DNA from: Cetobacterium sp. ZOR0034
GTDB lineage: Bacteria; Fusobacteriota; Fusobacteriia; Fusobacteriales; Fusobacteriaceae
Assembly (NCBI RefSeq): GCF_000799075.1
Contig: NZ_JTLI01000016.1
Coordinates: 1 to 42,874, forward strand
Reading direction: 5' to 3'
Length of the DNA: 42,874 nucleotides
Made by a program: the position numbers and the translations under genes. Positions 24,788 to 32,542 of this stretch are shown here, one piece after another; positions within the stretch are counted from its first letter, which is position 1; each line of letters starts with the position of its first letter. The notes below the pieces were generated by a model. The model had not been told where the DNA came from. It saw nothing but the letters and a program-made list of their open reading frames with translations, and did not search any database.

Positions 24788-26179
24788 ATGAAAATAAATA
24801 TTAATACAAACCACATAAGAATCTGTAAATTATTAGAATATACGTCATACAAAACGACAGATTTTATCGCAGAGTTTTTGAAAATGGATAAACAAAATGT
24901 TAATCTTTATATAAAACAAATCTACTCCTTCACAGATTCAGAAGAGTCCAAACCTACAATCCAATCTATGATTAACTGTATTTGTAAAAATACAACTCTT
25001 CTAGGTGATTTGAAAAAGGAGCAACGTTTTACAAAAGAGAATAGAGTTCTTTATATAATTTTAATTCTTTTAAGAGATAGATACATAAATTTAAATAGTC
25101 TTTCTAGCTTGTTAGAGGTTTCAAGAAGGGTTATCGGAACTGACTTGGCTTTCGCTAAAGAAGCTCTTAGCATCTATGATTTAGATATCAATAGCTCAAA
25201 TGCGAAGGGGATATCTATTTCGGGAAGTGAAAAAAACTTAAAGCTTGCTAGTTTATCATATCTTTATAAACTATTTGTTGAGTTTGAAGAACTTCCAACT
25301 ATAATTACAAAAGATTATCTTGATTTTTTTGATGAACAATTTCATATGAAATTGAATAAAGATGTCGATACCTTTATAAATGAGTATAGCTTTGATTATT
25401 TTTCACAAAACAAAAATCTTCTAAAAGCTTTCTTTATAATCTATGGTAATTTAGCGGATCCAGATGAACCTACAATAGACTCTTTGAGTTTCAATGAGTT
25501 CAAAATATATTTTAAAGATTTTATAGGAAATCAGAAACTGAAATCTTGCTATAGTTTTTTTAAAATCTCTTTTATGGGCAAGATACTTTTAAAAAACTTA
25601 AACATATTTTTAGATACTTTAAAATTCTGTGATGGTGGTTTATACGAAAGGAGAAATTCACTTTCAAAAGAGATTAACACTGTAAAAGCGATGGTTTTTA
25701 AAAATCTATCTCTACTGATAACAAAAACAAACTTCTTGGAGAAATTTGTCAACAAAGTGAGCTTAGCTCATGACAAAAGTATTCCTTTAAAAATATGTGA
25801 CTTAGAGTTTTTACGATTCAATCTACCTGAAGAGGATAGATTAAAATGTCTTCAACTTTTCTTTACTCTAAGAAAAATCTATCAAAATATACAATTTTCA
25901 AATGTTATCTTTTTATATATGTGGAGTTCCCACGAGGAAAGTTTAAGTAGCGTTAAAAATACACTTGTTGTTTTTGACCGTATTCCAACATTCCTCTTCC
26001 CAATTATAAAAAATAGATTTCTTCTAAAAGAAAATATGAATATTTTGAATTTTATAAAAGCAGATGAATTAGAAAACTATCTTTCTAACTCTGATATAAA
26101 CTGTGTTATAACTTTTGAAAAACTGAATTCCGATAAAGAGTATCCTTTTATCAAAGCGTATACTCTTCCAATTTTATAA
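24788..26179 (+). CDS. Mga/BglG-like transcription regulator, divergent paralogue 2
   Basis: A protein of 463 residues, the same length as the gene upstream but much more diverged. A first helix-turn-helix is suggested by SYKTTDFIAEFLKMDKQNVN. The clearer one is LNSLSSLLEVSRRVIGTDLA (near residues 97-116) followed by the wing NAKGISISGSEK, matching the Mga/BglG pattern. The remainder is helical and Lys/Phe-rich. The C-terminus (NTLVVFDRIPTFLFPIIKNR) could be a further eroded EIIB-like region, but I am unsure. It has its own promoter and an AAGGAG ribosome site, and ends at a bidirectional terminator. No target is evident. Confidence 0.6.
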   Translation: MKININTNHIRICKLLEYTSYKTTDFIAEFLKMDKQNVNLYIKQIYSFTDSEESKPTIQSMINCICKNTTLLGDLKKEQRFTKENRVLYIILILLRDRYINLNSLSSLLEVSRRVIGTDLAFAKEALSIYDLDINSSNAKGISISGSEKNLKLASLSYLYKLFVEFEELPTIITKDYLDFFDEQFHMKLNKDVDTFINEYSFDYFSQNKNLLKAFFIIYGNLADPDEPTIDSLSFNEFKIYFKDFIGNQKLKSCYSFFKISFMGKILLKNLNIFLDTLKFCDGGLYERRNSLSKEINTVKAMVFKNLSLLITKTNFLEKFVNKVSLAHDKSIPLKICDLEFLRFNLPEEDRLKCLQLFFTLRKIYQNIQFSNVIFLYMWSSHEESLSSVKNTLVVFDRIPTFLFPIIKNRFLLKENMNILNFIKADELENYLSNSDINCVITFEKLNSDKEYPFIKAYTLPIL

Positions 26180-26183
26180 AATA

Positions 26184-26213
26184 AAAAACTCCTTTATTTT
26201 TGAAGGAGTTTTT
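26184..26213. terminator. Bidirectional terminator between Mga-like gene 2 and the small wHTH gene
   Basis: AAAAACTCCTT (26184-26194) pairs with AAGGAGTTTTT (26203-26213), giving T-runs on both strands. It overlaps the stop codon of the minus-strand gene (26212-26214). Confidence 0.88.
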
Positions 26214-26505
26214 ATATTTTTACAATTTTTATAAATTTAATTTTACTGTATAAATCTTTTCCTATCTTTGTAGGATGAATTTTGAATACTCTTTTGTCAT
26301 CAAAAGTTCCAAACTTTTGTATAAGTTTTTCCTCTTCTAACTTCTTTAAACATAATGACACAGATCCTTTTGATAACTGCATTCTTTTTGTCAACTCACA
26401 TAATGTAATTCCTGGAGTTTCGTTTATCGTAAATAGTATCTCCTCTTGAGTATAATTGATATGATACTTCTTTAATTCATTTTTAATCTCCATCTTTTTA
26501 CACAT
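26212..26505 (-). CDS. Small MarR-like winged-helix regulator under c-di-GMP riboswitch control
   Basis: A protein of 97 residues that is nearly all one winged helix: YTQEEILFTINETPGITLCE, LTKRMQLSKGSVSLCLKKLE (recognition helix), then wing LIQKFGTFDDKRVFKIHPT. It lacks the long dimerising helices of full-size MarR proteins (about 140 residues). The ATG at 26505 follows an AGGGGTG site. About 95 bases upstream begins a c-di-GMP-I aptamer in the same orientation, itself behind a good promoter, so this gene is very likely a direct c-di-GMP-controlled output. Its own targets are unknown; the neighbouring TRAP/glucuronate operon and the Mga-like genes are only positional candidates. Confidence 0.8.
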   Translation of the reverse strand: MCKKMEIKNELKKYHINYTQEEILFTINETPGITLCELTKRMQLSKGSVSLCLKKLEEEKLIQKFGTFDDKRVFKIHPTKIGKDLYSKIKFIKIVKI

Positions 26506-26597
26506 AGTAACACCCCTAATATTAAAAGTTTTTGACTCTATAAAACAGTTGTATTTTTATAAAAAAAAATACACCTATATTATGAGTTGTTCATAAC

Positions 26598-26680
26598 TAA
26601 GTGCAACTGGCTGCCATTTTAAAGGCCCTATAGCTTTGCGTCATAGAGTTTCCTCTACTTTGCCGTATTTATCTTTCGGT
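26598..26680 (-). ncRNA. Cyclic di-GMP-I (GEMM-I) riboswitch
   Basis: Read on the minus strand, the class I signature appears in order: GGCAAAG; a helix GTAGAG-GAAA-CTCTAT capped by a GNRA tetraloop; the near-invariant ACGCAAAGCTATAGGGCC; the receptor side ATGGCAGCCAG; and the closing GTTGC. These are the conserved elements of c-di-GMP-I aptamers, in the form typical of clostridia. An outer helix ATGAGTT / AACTCAT (26689-26695 with 26582-26588) could enclose the aptamer if transcription began further upstream; with the promoter at 26684-26712 its 5' strand would lie in the promoter. Downstream the only gene on this strand is the small winged-helix regulator. The expression platform is not clear: a UTATGA-type hairpin and a T9 run (about 26551-26597) suggest transcription control, but pairing is weak. 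Confidence 0.88.
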
Positions 26681-26683
26681 ATT

Positions 26684-26712
26684 ATTATAACTCATTTAGG
26701 ATATTTTTGCAA
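26684..26712 (-). promoter_or_regulatory. Promoter of the riboswitch-regulator transcript
   Basis: Minus-strand TTGCAA (26707-26712), 17-base spacer, TATAAT (26684-26689). The predicted start near 26677 places the aptamer at the very 5' end of the RNA, as expected, giving a leader of about 170 bases before the ATG at 26505. Confidence 0.75.
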
Positions 26713-26732
26713 CAATATTTCACCCTAAATAC

Positions 26733-26761
26733 AGACAGGATGGATATTAACCACCCTGTCT
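26733..26761. repeat. Imperfect palindrome upstream of the riboswitch promoter
   Basis: AGACAGG-A-TGG (26733-26743) pairs with CCA-C-CCTGTCT (26751-26761), ten pairs with one A-C mismatch around a 7-base loop. It has no T-run on either strand, so it is not a plain terminator. It could be a regulator site, an RNA element or the end of a degenerate mobile element. Confidence 0.5.
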
Positions 26762-26960
26762 ACTGTATATATTATTAGGATTAGGCAACTTTTTTACAAA
26801 CATCTTCATAAATTTTATAAATCTATTTGGACATCAAAATTAATGTTTTACATTGAATTATAATAACATATTTATATAGTTAATTATATAATCCATTTTT
26901 TATTTTTTTGAATGCAAATTTGACATGTTGAATGTCTTTTATTTTCCTGTAAAAATACAA

Positions 26961-26986
26961 AAAAGACGATTCTAAATCGAATCGCC
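26961..26986 (-). terminator. Terminator of the glucuronate/TRAP operon
   Basis: On the minus strand GGCGATTC and GAATCGTC form an eight-pair stem (one G-U) followed by TTTTTT. It lies about 20 bases past the stop of the large TRAP permease gene. Confidence 0.85.
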
Positions 26987-27005
26987 TTTCCTCTTTTGAA
27001 CTATA

Positions 27006-28310
27006 TTATTTTATTAATCCCATTAATCTTGGTAATGCAGTTGAAAGTTCTGGAATATAAACTACTAGTAGTAATACAAATATTATTACCGCATAATATT
27101 TTATCATCTCTTTCATAACATCTTCCATCTTTAATTTTGCTACCTTTACCCCTACGAACAGTGTATTTCCTACTGGTGGAGTTATATTTCCTATACAAAG
27201 GTTAAATACTATTATGATACCGAATTGAACTGGTGTCATTCCAAACGTTTTAACTATTGGAAGGAATATAGGCGTGAATATAAGTATTGCTGGAGTTACA
27301 TCCATAAATGTCCCTACGAATAGAAGTAATACATTCATAAGTAGAAGAATTATATATTTATTGTCTGTAATTCCTAAAATTAGATTAGAGATTGCTTGAG
27401 GTACTCCTGTGAAAGCCATTACCCATGACATAATTGTTGAAACTCCGATTAGGAAAACAATTATTCCTGTCATCTTTGCACTCTCTTCAAATATAGTCAC
27501 TAACTGCTTTAAATTGATACTTCTATAGAAGAACATAGATAACAGTAAACTATATACAACTGCAACTATCGATCCCTCTGTAGGAGTGAATATACCTTGA
27601 ATAATTCCACCTATAACAATAACTATTAAAGCTAATGATGGAATTGCATCTATAAACGTCGCTAAAACTACTGCTAGCTTTGTTGATGACTTACCTTTCA
27701 TTCCTCTTCCCTTAGCTAAGAAGAACGTTAAAATCATACAACCAAGACCCCATAGAACACCTGGAATATATCCAGCCATAAATAGAGCTGCAACCGAAGT
27801 TCCTCCACTTACTAAAGAGTAAACTATCAGTGAGTTTGAAGGCGGTATTAATAACCCTGTAGGAGCTGTAGCTATATTTACTGTAGCACCTAATTTAGGA
27901 TCATATCCCTCTTCCTCTTCCATAGGTAGTAAGATTCCACCCATAGCAGCACAAGCTGCAACTGAAGATCCAGAGATAGCTCCAAACATCATATTTGCAA
28001 GTATATTTGTTTGCATAAGTGATCCTGGAACTCTTCCAGTTAATGACTGTGCAAACGCAACTAGTTTCTTAGCTATTCCACCTTGATTCATAATGTTTCC
28101 AGCTAAGATAAAGAAAGGAATCGCTATCAATGTAAAGTTAGATATTCCAGAAAATATTCTCTGTGCTCCTGTAATAAGTGTATTATCAAAAGCTAGTGAT
28201 GGTAAAATAGCAAGTATAGATGAGATACCTATACTTATAGCTATTGGGAATCCTAAAATTAGTGTAACTATCAGAACACTAAACATAATTAGAGCTGTTG
28301 TTAAAACCAT
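27006..28310 (-). CDS. TRAP transporter large membrane subunit (DctM type)
   Basis: A membrane protein of 434 residues with about twelve hydrophobic segments. Family blocks are visible: LGFPIAISIGISSILAILPS, IPFFILAGNIMNQGGIAKKL, MFGAISGSSVAACAAMGGIL, ATAPTGLLIPPSNSLIVYSL, FVGTFMDVTPAILIFTPIFL and NLCIGNITPPVGNTLFVG. This subunit carries out Na+-coupled transport with the small subunit. It is the last gene of the uronate operon, starting one base after the small-subunit stop, with a GGAGGAAAA ribosome site. The likely substrate is a hexuronate such as glucuronate (from context). Confidence 0.93.
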   Translation of the reverse strand: MVLTTALIMFSVLIVTLILGFPIAISIGISSILAILPSLAFDNTLITGAQRIFSGISNFTLIAIPFFILAGNIMNQGGIAKKLVAFAQSLTGRVPGSLMQTNILANMMFGAISGSSVAACAAMGGILLPMEEEEGYDPKLGATVNIATAPTGLLIPPSNSLIVYSLVSGGTSVAALFMAGYIPGVLWGLGCMILTFFLAKGRGMKGKSSTKLAVVLATFIDAIPSLALIVIVIGGIIQGIFTPTEGSIVAVVYSLLLSMFFYRSINLKQLVTIFEESAKMTGIIVFLIGVSTIMSWVMAFTGVPQAISNLILGITDNKYIILLLMNVLLLFVGTFMDVTPAILIFTPIFLPIVKTFGMTPVQFGIIIVFNLCIGNITPPVGNTLFVGVKVAKLKMEDVMKEMIKYYAVIIFVLLLVVYIPELSTALPRLMGLIK

Positions 28311-28311
28311 T

Positions 28312-28791
28312 CTACTTTTCCTCCTTTAAATGTTCTAAGATATCTTTTATATTTAGTAGAGAATACATACAAATAATCAATCCACAAATTGGAAGAACAG
28401 CGTATATATATCCCATAGATATTCTTAGAGCTGGAGTTGTTTGAGTCATAGTAAGAGATGTTATTGAAGACCCTCCTCTTACTAAAACTCCTAATGAGAA
28501 TAGAAATATTGCAGCTTCACTGAAAACTCCAAGTAACCCTTGAGTTTTGTGAGTCAATCTATCTATAAAGAAAACCATTCTCATATGATCTCTTTTTCCA
28601 AAGATATACGACGCTGCTAGCATCGCCATCCATGCGAAAGAGTATGATATAAGTTCCTCTGAAACTGTACTTGGTGATCTAAAAATATATCTCGATGAAA
28701 TTTGATAAGTTCCTATCACTGTCATAAACATAAATAGTGCTACACAAGCTCCTAAGATAACTCTATCTAAAATTTTTCTAGTATTATTCAT
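28312..28791 (-). CDS. TRAP transporter small membrane subunit (DctQ type)
   Basis: A membrane protein of 159 residues with four predicted spans. Typical pattern: VIGTYQISSRYIFRSPSTVS, EELISYSFAWMAMLAASYIF, GKRDHMRMVFFID, and a final span YAVLPICGLIICMYSLLNI. It overlaps the upstream binding-protein gene by 8 bases and is followed one base later by the large subunit, so the three are translationally coupled. The ribosome site AGGAGG lies within the end of the binding-protein gene. Confidence 0.9.
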   Translation of the reverse strand: MNNTRKILDRVILGACVALFMFMTVIGTYQISSRYIFRSPSTVSEELISYSFAWMAMLAASYIFGKRDHMRMVFFIDRLTHKTQGLLGVFSEAAIFLFSLGVLVRGGSSITSLTMTQTTPALRISMGYIYAVLPICGLIICMYSLLNIKDILEHLKEEK

Positions 28792-29809
28792 TCTCTTTTC
28801 CTCCTATCATAGACTTTCCAATCTCTTGAATTTGATTGTATATAGGTTCTAATTTAGGACTAGATTTTAACACCTCTTGATGAAGTGGTAAAACTCTCTC
28901 TTGGAATGCTAATACATCAGGATGGAAGAACTGTACGTTCATCTCCTTTGCTCCTTCGATAGATTTCTCTACATATGCTCCCCAAGCTTCTCTTTGAACT
29001 TGAGATATGATTTGGAATCCTTTATCAAAAATCTCTCTCTCCTCTTTTGAAAGAGAACTTAAAAACTTTTCATTTCCTATAACAATATCTGGTACCATTT
29101 GGTGCATGTTATAAGAGTAATATTTTGCTACCTCTCCATGCTTATTACTTGTTAAAGCTGGCTCATTGTTTTCTGCTCCATCAATAACACTTTGCTGAAG
29201 AGCTGTATAAACTTCTCCAAACCCCATTGGAGTTGCTGATCCACCAAATAGTTGCATCATTCTAATATTAGAAGCACTTTGTTGAACTCTAATTTTCATA
29301 CCTTTTAAATCATCAGGTGTAAGAATAGGCTTCTTCACCGTGTAGAAGTTTCTTGTTCCTGCATCTAGCCAAGCTACCGCTTCAAATCCAGATTTCTTTG
29401 TAGATTTAAATATAGGTTCTATAATATCTTTATTGTCCATAACAGCGTGGTAATGTTCTGTACTGCTGAAAAGATATGGTAAGTTAAAGATTTGATATAT
29501 ATCATCAAAACTCTCTAATATAGCATTACTTGCAACTGTAAAATTAATAGCCCCTGTCTGAGTTAGCTCAACTGTATTTACCTGTGAACCTAACAGTTCA
29601 TTTGGAAATATTTGAACATCATACTTATCACCTAAGTGCTCTTCAATATATTTCTCAAAAGCAAGTAGTCCTGTATTTGTTGGATAATCTGCAGCTTGGT
29701 TGTGGGAAATTCTTATGATCTCTTTTCCATCTCCTTGATTACAAGATGTGAAAAGAGCTGCCATAGCAAGCACCATAGTTCCCGTTAAAACCTTTTTCAT
29801 TACTTTCAT
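28784..29809 (-). CDS. TRAP transporter substrate-binding protein (DctP type), lipoprotein
   Basis: A protein of 341 residues. The N-terminus MKKVLTGTMVLAMAALFTSC ends in a probable lipobox Cys. The DctP fold is clear: ISHNQAADYPTNTGLLAFEK, LLGSQVNTVELTQTGAINFT, GTRNFYTVKKPILTPDDLKG, MKIRVQQSASNIRMMQLFGG and PMGFGEVYTALQQSVIDGAE. The Arg in KIRV is the residue that usually grips the substrate carboxylate. It sits 34 bases downstream of uxuB, so it should bind a uronic acid feeding that pathway. The ligand is inferred from context. Confidence 0.92.
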   Translation of the reverse strand: MKVMKKVLTGTMVLAMAALFTSCNQGDGKEIIRISHNQAADYPTNTGLLAFEKYIEEHLGDKYDVQIFPNELLGSQVNTVELTQTGAINFTVASNAILESFDDIYQIFNLPYLFSSTEHYHAVMDNKDIIEPIFKSTKKSGFEAVAWLDAGTRNFYTVKKPILTPDDLKGMKIRVQQSASNIRMMQLFGGSATPMGFGEVYTALQQSVIDGAENNEPALTSNKHGEVAKYYSYNMHQMVPDIVIGNEKFLSSLSKEEREIFDKGFQIISQVQREAWGAYVEKSIEGAKEMNVQFFHPDVLAFQERVLPLHQEVLKSSPKLEPIYNQIQEIGKSMIGGKENE

Positions 29810-29843
29810 CTTTCTAAACTCCCTTTACTTTAAATTACTTTGA

Positions 29844-31439
29844 TTATAGATACTTGTGTAAAGTGTTTCTAACTGCATCCTCCCCAGATAACATTTCCAC
29901 AAAGTAATTCTCTATTAATTCTGAAAGACCAACCTCTTCTAAATTTACTCCAAATATTCTTTCATTTGTAAGTACATTTTTCAGTTGTCCAGTATAAGTT
30001 TCTGGTTTTCCAAACTCGATTCCACTTAATTCATTTTTAAGCATCTCTAACATTGGATCGCTACTAATTGATCTTTCTAATCCTTTATCATCTACCCCTA
30101 AAAGATATCTAAACCATCCAGCTAAAACTAGCGGGATATATTTTAATGATTTAACATCTAAAGTTTCGTCAGCCATATATGACTTTATAGTCTCTCCAAA
30201 TCTGATAGCTATCTTTTGAGAAGTATCTGTAGCTATTCTTTCTGGTTGATCTGGAATATATGGGTTTAAGAATCTTTCGTTTATAACCTCATCTATGAAG
30301 GCTTTTGGATCGATTATTCCTGGGCTTTCAACAACTGCTAAAGCTTCGTTATAACCAACCTCTTTTATTAATCTGTTTAAATCCTCATCACTTGCAGTAT
30401 CGTAGATTGATTTCTTATTTAGAATACATCCGAATATTGCTAGTGTTGTATGTAGTGGGTTTAAACAAGTTGTAACTTTCATTTTCTCTGTCTTTTCAAC
30501 AGTTTCTCTATCTGTTAAGAACACTCCTGCTTCTTCTAGCTTTGGTCTTCCATTAGGGAACTTATCCTCAACTATGAAGTACTCAGGAATCTCAGCATTA
30601 ACAAAAGGAGCTACGAAACTATTTCTATTTGTGATAACTGGTGACATATCTTCAAACCCTAGGTTCTCAAGAGCTACTTTTACCTCTTCAGCTGGTCTTG
30701 GAGTTATCTTATCTATCATAGTTACAGGATAAGCAACCTTAGATTCATCTTTTAAGTAAGTTAAGAACTCAGTCTCAATTCCACCGTTAGTGTTCCAAGC
30801 TGTAGCTATCTCTAAAACAGCTTCTCTTATCTTGTCTCCGTTTCCAGAGCAGTTATCCATACTAACTAAACTTATTGGAGCTCCATTAGTTTTGAATCTT
30901 GAATAAAGTAATCTTGTAATTAAAGTCATCACATGTTTTGGAGAGTGGAATCCATTTTTGAAATCTTCTAAAATAACACCGAAGTAGTTTCCTGCTGGGT
31001 CCTTTAAGTTATATCCTTTTTCAGTTATTGTGAAACTTACCATTTGTAATGATGGATTGTTTACAATAGCCTCTAAAGCTGCGAAGTTTTGAGTTGTAGC
31101 TTCTATTGACTCTACAATACTTCCTAAAATCTCATTTTTGAAATCTCCATTTTTGTTTAACGTCGTTAAGATAGTTAAGTTATCAAATGGTGTATAAGCT
31201 TTCTCGATAATCTCTGTATCGAAACTTTCTGCTACAATAATCCCTGTATTCTCTAGATTTTTTTCAATTAAAACTTGTGCTACTTTCCCCATGTATGCTC
31301 TAAAGATGTTTCCAGCACCAAAGTGTAACCACTTTGGAGTTTTTAATGTGTCCTCTTTTACTTTTTCAATATCATATTTTGGTACGATTACCCCTAATGA
31401 ACCATCTATGTTTTTTATATCCTTTAAGTTTAATTTCAT
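29844..31439 (-). CDS. uxuB: Fructuronate reductase (mannitol dehydrogenase family)
   Basis: An NAD(H)-dependent enzyme of 531 residues that reduces fructuronate to mannonate. The N-terminal nucleotide site is WLHFGAGNIFRAYMGKVAQV. The C-terminal catalytic domain has KVTTCLNPLHTTLAIFGCIL (Asn and His of the active site) and AWFRYLLGVDD-like segments. It lies between uxuA and the TRAP genes and has an AAAGGAG ribosome site. By family alone tagaturonate reductase (uxaB) or mannitol dehydrogenase are alternatives. Adjacency to uxuA and uxaC, and the absence of uxaA, favours uxuB. Confidence 0.88.
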   Translation of the reverse strand: MKLNLKDIKNIDGSLGVIVPKYDIEKVKEDTLKTPKWLHFGAGNIFRAYMGKVAQVLIEKNLENTGIIVAESFDTEIIEKAYTPFDNLTILTTLNKNGDFKNEILGSIVESIEATTQNFAALEAIVNNPSLQMVSFTITEKGYNLKDPAGNYFGVILEDFKNGFHSPKHVMTLITRLLYSRFKTNGAPISLVSMDNCSGNGDKIREAVLEIATAWNTNGGIETEFLTYLKDESKVAYPVTMIDKITPRPAEEVKVALENLGFEDMSPVITNRNSFVAPFVNAEIPEYFIVEDKFPNGRPKLEEAGVFLTDRETVEKTEKMKVTTCLNPLHTTLAIFGCILNKKSIYDTASDEDLNRLIKEVGYNEALAVVESPGIIDPKAFIDEVINERFLNPYIPDQPERIATDTSQKIAIRFGETIKSYMADETLDVKSLKYIPLVLAGWFRYLLGVDDKGLERSISSDPMLEMLKNELSGIEFGKPETYTGQLKNVLTNERIFGVNLEEVGLSELIENYFVEMLSGEDAVRNTLHKYL

Positions 31440-31465
31440 GTCATATCTCCTTTTGTTAATAAATG

Positions 31466-32512
31466 TTACTTTAACTTAGAAAGAGTTTCCCAGATTCCAG
31501 TGATATAACTTGCTCCAAGAGCTCTGTCATATAATCCGTATCCTGGTTTTCCTGTTTCTCCCCAAATCATTCTTCCGTGATCTGGTCTTAAATATCCTGT
31601 GAAGTTGTTCTTATGAAGTGCTTTCATAATATCAACGATGTCTAATGATCCACATCCTGAGTAGTGAGCTGACTCTTCGAAGCTTACACCATCTTCAAGA
31701 AGCTTTACGTTTCTTACATGCATGAAGTGAATTCTTCCCATTGCACTGTACTTATCTACTAATTTCTCCATGTTGTTGAAGTTAGCACATCCTAAAGACC
31801 CTGTACAAAGAGTTAATCCGTTGTTTTTGCTATCTACGATGTTTAATAATCTATCGATGCTCTCCTCAGAAGTTATGATTCTTGGAAGACCGAAGATTGG
31901 CCAAGGTGGATCGTCCGGGTGGATACCCATATCAACATCCGCTTCCTCAGCAACTGGAATGATCTCTTTTAAGAAGTACTCTAGGTTAGCCCATAACCCT
32001 TCTGTTCCGATACTCTTATATCCAGCGAATAGCTCAGCTAATTGCTCTTTTGTGTAACTTGAATCCCATCCAGGTAAAGATAGGTTGCTGTTTAATGGAT
32101 CTAATGCATCAACTTGGTCCTTGTAATAAACAAGAGTTGTTGATCCATCCTCTAACTCTTTATCTAACTGTGATCTAGTCCAGTCAAATACTGGCATAAA
32201 GTTGTAGCATATAACTTTAACTCCAGCAGCTCCTAAGTTTCTTATGTTTTGCTTATAGTTTTCGATTAACTCATCTCTTCTTCCGATACCTAATTTGATA
32301 TCCTCATGAACAGGAACGCTCTCTATAACATCAAACTTTAATCCAGCTTTCTCAACTGTTTCCTTTAAAGCTAATATTTTCTCCATTGGCCAAACCTCTC
32401 CAACTGGAACGTCGTATATAGCTGTTACGATGCTATCCATTGTAGGGATTTGCTTTATATATTCCAGTTTAACTGGATCGTTTTCTCCATACCATCTAAA
32501 TGATAATTTCAC
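31466..32512 (-). CDS. uxuA: Mannonate dehydratase
   Basis: A protein of 348 residues of the xylose-isomerase-like TIM-barrel family; removes water from mannonate to give 2-keto-3-deoxygluconate. Family motifs: [12 protein letters not shown] at the start, [37 protein letters not shown] (metal and substrate residues), [18 protein letters not shown] and [11 protein letters not shown]. The length matches the short Firmicutes-type UxuA. The start codon is GTG with AAGGAGG six bases upstream. It sits between uxaC and uxuB. Confidence 0.96.
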   Translation of the reverse strand: MKLSFRWYGENDPVKLEYIKQIPTMDSIVTAIYDVPVGEVWPMEKILALKETVEKAGLKFDVIESVPVHEDIKLGIGRRDELIENYKQNIRNLGAAGVKVICYNFMPVFDWTRSQLDKELEDGSTTLVYYKDQVDALDPLNSNLSLPGWDSSYTKEQLAELFAGYKSIGTEGLWANLEYFLKEIIPVAEEADVDMGIHPDDPPWPIFGLPRIITSEESIDRLLNIVDSKNNGLTLCTGSLGCANFNNMEKLVDKYSAMGRIHFMHVRNVKLLEDGVSFEESAHYSGCGSLDIVDIMKALHKNNFTGYLRPDHGRMIWGETGKPGYGLYDRALGASYITGIWETLSKLK

Positions 32513-32542
32513 TTTTGCCTCCTTAAAATATCTATATATTAA

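Larger units (their letters stand above)
26506..27005. other. 500-base gene-free region: riboswitch leader, hairpin element, TRAP terminator
   Basis: From low to high coordinates it holds the leader and c-di-GMP aptamer (to about 26680), its promoter (to 26712), a GC-richer hairpin (26733-26761), an AT-rich stretch of about 200 bases (26762-26960) in which I see nothing supportable, and the terminator of the TRAP operon. No open reading frame with a ribosome site was found. Confidence 0.7.

Noticed and set aside
26745-26807. Minus-strand 20-codon frame (MKMFVKKLPNPNNIYSRQGG) upstream of the riboswitch promoter
   Set aside because: No ribosome site before its ATG, no terminator, and its end falls in the hairpin at 26733-26761; no support for expression.
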